In this document: piece by piece, positions 1 through 5,252 of the stretch
Position numbering within the stretch: the stretch's first letter is position 1
How the letters are laid out: each line of letters opens with the position of its first letter
DNA from: Bdellovibrionales bacterium
Lineage (GTDB): Bacteria; Bdellovibrionota; Bdellovibrionia; Bdellovibrionales; UBA1609
Length of the DNA stretch: 5,252 nt
Assembly (NCBI GenBank): GCA_020435085.1
Contig: JAGRAB010000275.1
Location: forward strand, 1-5,252
Direction of reading: 5' to 3'
Notes under the pieces: model-generated
What the model was told of the DNA's origin: nothing
Seen by the model: only the letters and a program-made list of their open reading frames with translations
The model's database searches: none
Translations under genes and position numbers: made by a program

Positions 1-829
1 ACAAGCTTCATTTGATAAGACAGTTCCTGTTAATGAAACAGATGAAACTATAAAATTGGGAAGTACATCGGCTCCATCAACGAATCAGGCGAAACCATCA
101 ATTGGCCCCAATGAAAAAACACAAATTAACGACAATGCTGTAAAAGACTCCTATAGCTTTACGGGCTTGACTTCATCCAACATCAAAGCCAGCGTAGGAC
201 GTTATATTGGTTCAGGAGGAGTGAGTTCTCCCACGCAGACAACTTTGGTTCAAAGTGAAAACCTAAGAGTCGCTCAACAAAAAATCTTAGAACTCGAAGA
301 AGAGATTGCGCGCTTGCGGACAAATAATGAAGAGCTAGCGGCAGCAGGAGAAACACTGAAGCGAGTCTCTGATGAATCGAAAGCGGCTCAAGAGACTTTA
401 GAGAGAAAATTAGAGACTGTAAAAGATTTGAGTGAGCAAGAAAAACAGTTGATGCGTGAATCACTCGAAACCAAAGACAGAAAAATTCATGAACTCAATA
501 GTAAAATTGAAGAGATGGAATTGCGGCTTTCGACGAATATTCAAAAAATTCGTGTGAGAGAGCGTGAGTTAGAGAACCGTCTTGAGCTTGTTCGCATGGA
601 AGGAATGGCCCTTGCGCGTAGCAAAGATGAGTTGGTTTTGGATTTAAAACGACAAATTGATCAGTTAAATATTGAACTGGAAAATTATAGATCCAAAGGT
701 CAAGAACTCAACACACAATTGAAGGATAAGCAAGAGCTTCTACGGCGGACAGTTAAGGCTTTAAGGCTGGCACTTTCAATGCTTGAAGGAGACGAAAGCA
801 CAGGCTTTCCATTGAAAAAGGTTAAATAG
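1..829 (+). CDS. Coiled-coil protein with Thr/Ser-rich N-terminal segment (5' partial)
   Basis: The reading frame is open from the window's left edge (first full codon at 2) to TAG at 827-829, giving 275 visible residues, so the true start lies upstream. A TTG at 56 could be read as a start, but the frame continues before it with similar composition and there is no ribosome site, so I do not use it. Visible residues 1 to about 90 are low in hydrophobics and rich in Thr, Ser, Asn and Gly, probably disordered. They include an Asp-Lys-Thr-Val-Pro-Val motif (codons 14-31). Residues about 90-255 are a long Glu/Lys/Arg/Leu-rich heptad coiled coil, followed by a short tail ending Leu-Lys-Lys-Val-Lys. 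There is no signal peptide or membrane segment in the visible part. The stop overlaps the GTG start of the GGDEF gene by 1 nt, so the two are probably translationally coupled. I do not recognise the family. A scaffold or signalling partner of the neighbouring GGDEF protein is inference from position only. Confidence 0.85.
   Translation, partial: QASFDKTVPVNETDETIKLGSTSAPSTNQAKPSIGPNEKTQINDNAVKDSYSFTGLTSSNIKASVGRYIGSGGVSSPTQTTLVQSENLRVAQQKILELEEEIARLRTNNEELAAAGETLKRVSDESKAAQETLERKLETVKDLSEQEKQLMRESLETKDRKIHELNSKIEEMELRLSTNIQKIRVRERELENRLELVRMEGMALARSKDELVLDLKRQIDQLNIELENYRSKGQELNTQLKDKQELLRRTVKALRLALSMLEGDESTGFPLKKVK
818..821 (+). promoter_or_regulatory. Ribosome binding site for the GTG-initiated GGDEF gene
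   Basis: AAGG, inside a longer GAAAAAGG purine run, sits 7 nt before the GTG at 829-831, a good Shine-Dalgarno spacing. It lies within the last codons of the upstream coiled-coil gene. This supports GTG at 829 as the true start despite the 1-nt overlap with the upstream TAG. Confidence 0.6.
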
Positions 830-2214
830 TGGCCATTCAAACTCTTGTTCTTCAGTCTCAAAAGTCTTACTTATGTGGGTTTCAAAAGTTTCTCCAAGAA
901 AACTCATTTGATTTACATATCGTTAAAGAGCTTGAAACAATTCAGACCGTTATTGAAAGCAAAGGTATTCAGTTAGTTTTATTTTCTGGAGCTGAAAAAG
1001 ATGAGCCTTTTGAAGTTTTACACAAAATAATACATAAAAACTCACATCTTCCTATTATTGTTGTGACGCCACCTGAATCTGTTCATCATTTGCAGCTGCC
1101 TCACTCCGATTGGGTTCGAGTTGTCTATCCGCTTACATCCAAGCAAGATCTACTAGACCTATCTATTCAACTGGTGGCGATGGCTCAGCACGCAAATATT
1201 TCAGGTGAGAAACCTCAAATATCTTCACCTCTTGTTGCAAAGCCTTTCTTCGAAACATTGGAGATTAATACAGTACTAGATAAAGCTTTAAGTCATTTTG
1301 GGGCAAAAGTTTTATGTAAAAATATTCATTGGATTCAGTGGAATGAAATTCAGCATTTGGCTGAAGTCGATGCTGATACATTAAACTTAGAAGTAGAAAC
1401 AAGATATCACCGAACTCCCAAAATAAGATCACTCCATACGACTCATTTAAAGCAAATTGTAGAACTAGCGAGAAGTTTTCCTTTATCAAAAAAGATGCAT
1501 CATTTAGCTCAAGGGGGAGTACTTATTCAAGCCTCTGATTTGACTCAGCACTTGCTATTTCCCATCCAAGGGTCGCATGGGAAAAAAAATATTTCCTGTC
1601 TCCTTATTGAAGACTTGCATGATGGCGATACAGACCTTTTAGTAAACCAAATTCGAGACATTCTCAGCGTTATGGTTAAGTATATTGAATTTGGCTATGA
1701 ATTATGGGATGCCAAAAGTCTCTCCTTCAAAGATGACTTAACAGATTTGTACAATCAAAGATATTTGCCTCTCGTTTTAGATTCTGAGATGGCTCGTGCA
1801 AAGCGAGCATGTACAAAATTTTCAGTTCTATTTTTAGACTTAGATCACTTTAAAAAAGTGAATGATTCTAAAGGTCACTGGGTCGGCTCTCGTCTTTTGG
1901 TAGAGATGAGTCAGCTTGTTAAGCGCAATGTCAGATCCTGTGATTATGCCTTTCGATATGGAGGGGACGAATATGTCATTGTTCTTGTTGATACTGATGC
2001 TACCGGGGCCTTGGTTGTGGGAGAGCGTTTGAGAAAAGAAGTAGAAGAAACAACATTTATAGTTGATGGACATAAGATTCAATTAACGGTAAGTGTAGGC
2101 ATCGCTTGTTATCCAGATCATGCAACGACTCGACAACAAGTGATCGAGATGGCCGATGAGGCTATGTATTATGGGAAAAATAAAAGTAGGAACGTAGTTT
2201 ACGTAGCTAGTTAA
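829..2214 (+). CDS. Pseudo-receiver/GAF-like/GGDEF cyclic dinucleotide synthase, predicted Hypr (cGAMP) type
   Basis: The 461-residue soluble protein has three parts. Residues 1-120 look like a CheY-type receiver fold, but the expected phospho-acceptor Asp after strand 3 is Ser53 and the conserved Lys of the Lys-Pro pair is absent (Tyr100-Pro101), so it is probably a pseudo-receiver. Residues about 138-298 resemble a divergent GAF domain ending in a long helix into the catalytic domain. Residues about 299-461 are GGDEF: D337 and D339 at the metal site, N345 at the guanine site, an RxxD inhibition site at 369-372, and GGDEY at 378-382. At PleD D344 there is Ser354. In the Hypr subfamily this Asp-to-Ser change relaxes guanine selectivity, giving 3',3'-cGAMP alongside c-di-GMP. 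The active-site loop and metal ligands are intact, so I expect an active enzyme. GTG start, 1-nt overlap with the upstream gene. GGDEF assignment is near certain; the cGAMP product is inference from one key residue. Confidence 0.93.
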   Translation: MAIQTLVLQSQKSYLCGFQKFLQENSFDLHIVKELETIQTVIESKGIQLVLFSGAEKDEPFEVLHKIIHKNSHLPIIVVTPPESVHHLQLPHSDWVRVVYPLTSKQDLLDLSIQLVAMAQHANISGEKPQISSPLVAKPFFETLEINTVLDKALSHFGAKVLCKNIHWIQWNEIQHLAEVDADTLNLEVETRYHRTPKIRSLHTTHLKQIVELARSFPLSKKMHHLAQGGVLIQASDLTQHLLFPIQGSHGKKNISCLLIEDLHDGDTDLLVNQIRDILSVMVKYIEFGYELWDAKSLSFKDDLTDLYNQRYLPLVLDSEMARAKRACTKFSVLFLDLDHFKKVNDSKGHWVGSRLLVEMSQLVKRNVRSCDYAFRYGGDEYVIVLVDTDATGALVVGERLRKEVEETTFIVDGHKIQLTVSVGIACYPDHATTRQQVIEMADEAMYYGKNKSRNVVYVAS

Positions 2215-3300
2215 ATGCAAAAAAAAAGAATTAAACTTATTATCAGTGATCTTCATTTAGGGGTTGGGCGCGTTTTAGAAAGCGGTCAAATCAACTCATT
2301 GGAAGAATTTTATTTTGATGAAAAGTTTGTTGAATTTCTTCATTTTTATCAGACCGGTAAATACGCAGATTGTGAAGTTGAGCTCATTCTTAATGGTGAT
2401 ATATTTAACTTTTTGCAAGTGGATTATAAGTCACATTACCTGACTGTAATTACAGAATCCGTTACTCTTGAGAAAATGAAAAGAATTATCAAAGGACATG
2501 CGAACTTCTTTTCTGCATTGAAAGATTTTGCCAAGAGAGAAGGAAACTCAATTACTTATATTGTTGGCAACCATGACCAAGGGATGCTTTGGCCTGTGGC
2601 GCGACAATACCTTAACGAAGTCCTTGAGACTCAAGTGAAGTACAAGAATTTAGTTTATTTTTTTGATGGTGTTCATATTGAGCATGGACATATGCATGAA
2701 GCTGCTAATCGTCTTGATCCTCGTCGCTTTTTTCTGAAAAAAAACTTAGCAGAGCCTATTTTGAATTTGCCATTTGGATCACATTTTTTTATTGAATTTG
2801 TTTTAAATGTGAAGCACTCCTATCCTCATGTTGATAAAATTCGCCCATTTAATCGAATGATACGATGGGCATTGTTTAATGAAACCTCTATGGCGGTAAA
2901 GTCATTATTTGGGCTTCTTCTTTACTTTGCAAAATCAGTTATCATTAATGATCCAAGAAGATCATTTCCTTTTAAACAAATTGTAAAAGTCTTGTTAGAG
3001 AGTGCTGTATTCCCAGACTTAAGTGAATCAGCTCGAAGAATTCTTCAAGATGAAAGGGTGCATACTGTCATTTTTGGACACACTCATGTTTATCAATATA
3101 GACAATGGGGTGAAGATATGGAGTATTTTAATACAGGGACTTGGACAGATTTAACATCTCTTGATATTTCTTCACTTGGAAAAATCACAAAGTTAACTTA
3201 TGTTGTTTTAGAATATGGCGAAGAAAGTGAGCGACCCCATGGGCGACTCAAGCAATGGCATGGTTATCACCGCATTGAGGAAGATGTTGCAATAGCATGA
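2215..3300 (+). CDS. Calcineurin-like metallophosphoesterase
   Basis: This 361-residue protein carries all the metal-binding blocks of calcineurin-like phosphoesterases in order: Asp12-x-His14, Gly61-Asp62, Gly118-Asn-His-Asp121, His157-Gly-His159 and Gly288-His-Thr-His291. It should be a two-metal hydrolase of a phosphate mono- or diester or pyrophosphate bond. The motif set resembles LpxH, the UDP-2,3-diacylglucosamine diphosphatase of lipid A synthesis. However, LpxH is about 240 residues, while here about 110 extra residues (roughly 165-275) lie between the fourth and fifth blocks. This insert is rich in Phe, Leu and basic residues and could form a membrane-associating cap. There is no signal peptide, so it is probably cytoplasmic or membrane-peripheral. 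The ATG directly abuts the upstream TAA with no Shine-Dalgarno at normal spacing (nearest AGGAA is 22 nt away), so translation likely depends on coupling. The substrate is unknown; a cyclic-dinucleotide or lipid A role is speculation. Confidence 0.9.
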   Translation: MQKKRIKLIISDLHLGVGRVLESGQINSLEEFYFDEKFVEFLHFYQTGKYADCEVELILNGDIFNFLQVDYKSHYLTVITESVTLEKMKRIIKGHANFFSALKDFAKREGNSITYIVGNHDQGMLWPVARQYLNEVLETQVKYKNLVYFFDGVHIEHGHMHEAANRLDPRRFFLKKNLAEPILNLPFGSHFFIEFVLNVKHSYPHVDKIRPFNRMIRWALFNETSMAVKSLFGLLLYFAKSVIINDPRRSFPFKQIVKVLLESAVFPDLSESARRILQDERVHTVIFGHTHVYQYRQWGEDMEYFNTGTWTDLTSLDISSLGKITKLTYVVLEYGEESERPHGRLKQWHGYHRIEEDVAIA

Positions 3301-4550
3301 TTCAAATTACTAGGTCCACGAGAAAAACCTCTCAAAAAACACGAGATCTTTGTTTGCAAAGTTTTGATCGTTTGACTCAAAGAAAAGACATTGGTTTTTT
3401 TCAGCTTCCAGAGAGAGAAGCACCTTGGCGATTGACTGAAGAACGTGTGAGTCAGTTGAGTTCTCAGTTTCAAAACTTTGTTTTTGTTGGTATTGGTGGT
3501 AGCGGTTTGGGGGGGCGTACAGTACGAGATTGTTTAAATCCTCAGTTTCAAAATAAGCAAATTTCATTTTTAGAAAATGTAGATCCTGTTGCTCTCAACT
3601 TTTTTTTTCAATCCTATAAGAGTTTAGATTCAACTCATTGGGTATTTATTTCTAAGAGTGGGTCTACTTTGGAGACTCTTGCTTTGGCCAATGCCATTCA
3701 ACATTATTTATCAAAAAATGGTATGGATTTGAGTCATGTGAGCACAGTGATTTCAGAAGTCAAAGAAAGTCCTCTGACGATTTGGGCTCAAAAAAATAAT
3801 ATTCCAGTGCTTCCAATTGACCTCGATGTTGGTGGACGTTTTTCGGTATTGACTCCTGTTGGTTTAATGCCGGCAGCAGCTTTAGGCGCGTCGCTAAAAG
3901 ATATGCGACAAGGGGCGAATTGGTCTTTACAGCAAAAAGACCTCATTGCAGAGCTTGCAGCACAAATACTTGAGAGTTTTCAGCGAGAAGAATGGGTGAC
4001 TCAATTTTGGTTTTATTCAAATCAATTAAAAACTTTTGGTGATTGGATTCAGCAACTTTGGGCAGAGTCTTTAGCCAAAAAACAAGATATTCATGGAAAA
4101 CCAGCTCCTCGAGTGAGTACCCCTATGGGGTGTTTAGGGACTAACGATCAGCACTCTATTTTACAGCAAGTTATGGAGGGTTATCGTGATAAATTTTTAT
4201 GGGTTTCTCGAGTTAAGTCTGTCGAAACGTTCTCGACAATAACCACCAACTTATTTGTGGATTATTCTCAATTGAATGAAAAGAGTTTGGCGAATGTATT
4301 GAGTGCTGAGGCAGAAGCGACTTATTCGGCTTTTGAAGAAGTGGGACTTTCAGCATTGGAACTCGAGTGGCGAGATTTAAGTCCGGAATGTTTATCTGCT
4401 GGTTTTATGTTATTTGAATTGATTGTTGGAACTCTTGGTGAGGCTTTAGAAATTAATGTTTTCAATCAACCAGGAGTGGAGCTGGGCAAAAAGCTAGCAA
4501 AAAAAATCTTAGATACAAACACAGTTGTCCGACCTGGAAATAATCCGTAG
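3297..4550 (+). CDS. pgi: Glucose-6-phosphate isomerase
   Basis: The 417-residue enzyme interconverts glucose 6-phosphate and fructose 6-phosphate in cytoplasmic glycolysis and gluconeogenesis. It is of the short bacterial class, against about 550 residues for the E. coli type. Two SIS sugar-phosphate-binding folds are visible. The phosphate loop is GIGGSG at 65-70 and the Ser/Thr loop is SKSGST at 119-124. The first family signature, GGRFS, is at 179-183, with R181 matching rabbit R272. The WAESLAKK block at 255-262 holds E257, matching the catalytic base E357. GTNDQHS at 281-287 holds H286, matching ring-opening H388. The second signature, FNQPGVELGK, is at 389-398, with K398 matching K518. 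All catalytic residues are present and no truncation is evident. The ATG overlaps the upstream gene's TGA (ATGA), and a GAGG at 3277-3280 is too far (16 nt) to be an ideal ribosome site. Residue equivalences are from memory of the family. Confidence 0.97.
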   Translation: MIQITRSTRKTSQKTRDLCLQSFDRLTQRKDIGFFQLPEREAPWRLTEERVSQLSSQFQNFVFVGIGGSGLGGRTVRDCLNPQFQNKQISFLENVDPVALNFFFQSYKSLDSTHWVFISKSGSTLETLALANAIQHYLSKNGMDLSHVSTVISEVKESPLTIWAQKNNIPVLPIDLDVGGRFSVLTPVGLMPAAALGASLKDMRQGANWSLQQKDLIAELAAQILESFQREEWVTQFWFYSNQLKTFGDWIQQLWAESLAKKQDIHGKPAPRVSTPMGCLGTNDQHSILQQVMEGYRDKFLWVSRVKSVETFSTITTNLFVDYSQLNEKSLANVLSAEAEATYSAFEEVGLSALELEWRDLSPECLSAGFMLFELIVGTLGEALEINVFNQPGVELGKKLAKKILDTNTVVRPGNNP

Positions 4551-4562
4551 AATAGTAAAATC

Positions 4563-5252
4563 ATGGTAGATGATAAAGACGACGACGAAATCAGTGATTT
4601 TGCAGATAAGACGAGTATCATGCCAAGTGATACATTTAAATTGCGTCTTGCTGAAGCTGGAGAGGCACCTCCTTCATTGGTCTTACTTGTAGGACCAGCC
4701 AGTAGTGTGGGCCGTCAGTGGCCATTAGAAGATACAGATCGTATTATTGGACGTTCTCCCAATGCACATATTTACGTTGACGATAAGAGTGTTTCAAAAA
4801 GTCATGCGAAAGTGCTTCTTGATGGTGGTGATGTATCGATTATGGATCTTGAGTCGACGAATAAGACAATAATTAATGGGAGGCTCATTACACCATTATC
4901 TCCGATCAAATTAGCAAATAATGATCAAATTAAATGTGGAAATGTCATTTTTAAATTTTTAGAGCAAGGAAACTTAGAGACGGTGGCATCGGCTCAAACA
5001 TTTGATCGCGCTCAAACGGATGCTTTAACAGGAATTGCCAATCGAGCCGCTTTAAATGCCAGAGGCCCAGAGGCCTTTAAACGATCGACCCTTTTGGGCA
5101 TTCCATTAAGTCTTATTGCGTTTGATATCGATCATTTTAAGAAGGTCAATGATACTTATGGGCATCCAACGGGAGATTTTGTCTTACAAGAAATTGCTCG
5201 AATTATAGGAACACGATTGATCCGTGGAAATGATTTTTTCTCAAGAACTGGG
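4563..5252 (+). CDS. dgcB: FHA-GGDEF diguanylate cyclase, DgcB-like (3' partial)
   Basis: ATG at 4563 opens a frame that stays open to the window end (230 codons), breaking off at the first Gly of the expected GGDEF/GGEEF loop. Residues 1-35 form a very acidic tail with Asp15-Lys16-Thr17. Residues about 38-133 are an FHA phosphothreonine-binding domain: Gly63-Arg64-Ser65, Ser78-x-x-His81, Thr99-Asn100 and Asn105-Gly106. Residues from about 150 are GGDEF: D153-x-L-T-G, D188 and D190 at the metal site, N196 and D205 at the guanine site, and R221-x-x-D224 as the inhibition site. The retained D205 predicts c-di-GMP from two GTP. The architecture matches B. bacteriovorus DgcB (Bd0742), needed for prey invasion, whose FHA domain I recall binding its own phosphorylated N-terminal tail. 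The symbol is by similarity. The gene starts 12 nt after pgi with no clear Shine-Dalgarno. An in-frame TAG bounds it upstream, so this is the only ATG start possible before the FHA domain except internal Met20. Confidence 0.93.
   Translation, partial: MVDDKDDDEISDFADKTSIMPSDTFKLRLAEAGEAPPSLVLLVGPASSVGRQWPLEDTDRIIGRSPNAHIYVDDKSVSKSHAKVLLDGGDVSIMDLESTNKTIINGRLITPLSPIKLANNDQIKCGNVIFKFLEQGNLETVASAQTFDRAQTDALTGIANRAALNARGPEAFKRSTLLGIPLSLIAFDIDHFKKVNDTYGHPTGDFVLQEIARIIGTRLIRGNDFFSRTG

Larger units (their letters stand above)
1..5252 (+). other. Probable single operon with overlapping or abutting genes
   Basis: All five genes are on the + strand with junctions of -1, 0, -4 and +12 nt. No junction contains a hairpin with a T-tract, and none has room for a promoter outside coding sequence. 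The set therefore looks co-transcribed from a promoter upstream of the window and translated partly by coupling. The last junction (4551-4562) is the loosest, so an extra promoter for the FHA-GGDEF gene inside the 3' end of pgi cannot be excluded. Confidence 0.7.

Noticed and set aside
56..58. TTG as start of the first gene.
   Set aside because: The frame is open back to the window edge with matching composition, and there is no Shine-Dalgarno; the gene is better read as 5' partial.
183..464. Minus-strand open frames here and at 1265-1489, 1840-2082, 3267-3473 and 3310-3567.
   Set aside because: All lie opposite well-supported genes, have no ribosome sites or recognisable domains, and look like chance antisense frames.
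829..2214. Calling this GGDEF protein a catalytically dead receptor.
   Set aside because: Metal ligands, the GGDE core and the RxxD site are retained; only the base-specificity Asp is changed, and to the residue found in active Hypr enzymes.
3600..3608. Nine-T run in pgi as a slippage site or terminator tail.
   Set aside because: It encodes Phe-Phe-Phe within the SIS fold, has no preceding GC-rich hairpin, and slippage would only destroy an essential enzyme.
4220..4236. Short inverted repeat GTCGA...TCGAC in pgi as a possible operator or hairpin.
   Set aside because: Only five paired bases, inside conserved coding sequence, with no T-tract and no nearby promoter-like element.
4548..4565. 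The pgi TAG stop is in frame with the FHA-GGDEF ATG (5 codons apart), so readthrough could fuse the two proteins.
   Set aside because: pgi already ends normally after its full C-terminal signature and helix, and no readthrough context or hairpin is seen. One in three junctions is in frame by chance.

Overview
The window is a dense, single-direction (+ strand) gene block of a moderately AT-rich bacterium. It holds five genes, the first and last cut by the window edges: (1) the 3' end of a coiled-coil protein, (2) a pseudo-receiver/GAF-like/GGDEF protein, (3) a calcineurin-like metallophosphoesterase, (4) glucose-6-phosphate isomerase (pgi), and (5) the 5' part of an FHA-GGDEF diguanylate cyclase. 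The FHA-GGDEF architecture with an acidic, threonine-bearing N-terminal tail is like DgcB (Bd0742) of the predatory bacterium Bdellovibrio bacteriovorus, as I recall it. This suggests a member of Bdellovibrionota, or less likely another deltaproteobacterial lineage. The lower GC impression fits low-GC relatives better than B. bacteriovorus itself. The taxonomic call is inference.

Layout: the junctions are extremely tight. Gene 1 and gene 2 overlap by 1 nt (TAGTG), gene 2 and gene 3 abut (TAAATG), gene 3 and gene 4 overlap by 4 nt (ATGA), and gene 4 and gene 5 are 12 nt apart. There is no intergenic space for a terminator, and I see no convincing internal promoter. The five genes therefore look like one operon that begins upstream of the window and continues beyond it. 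There is no gene-free stretch over 300 bases, and I saw no RNA gene, mobile element or CRISPR array.

The most interesting point is in gene 2. Its GGDEF domain keeps the metal-binding and catalytic residues and the RxxD product-inhibition site. However, the guanine-contacting Asp (PleD D344) is Ser (residue 354, codon 1888-1890). That Asp-to-Ser change is the known signature of hybrid promiscuous (Hypr) GGDEF enzymes, which make 3',3'-cGAMP (cyclic AMP-GMP); Geobacter GacA and Bdellovibrio Bd0367 are examples. The FHA-GGDEF protein five kilobases on keeps the normal Asp. The block may thus encode both a cGAMP-type and a c-di-GMP-type synthase. It also carries a coiled-coil protein whose Thr-rich N-terminal segment contains an Asp-Lys-Thr motif resembling the tail of the FHA protein. 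A working model is that Ser/Thr phosphorylation, FHA recognition and two different cyclic dinucleotides are wired together, co-expressed with a phosphoesterase and a central-carbon enzyme. The model is inference; the residues are directly visible.
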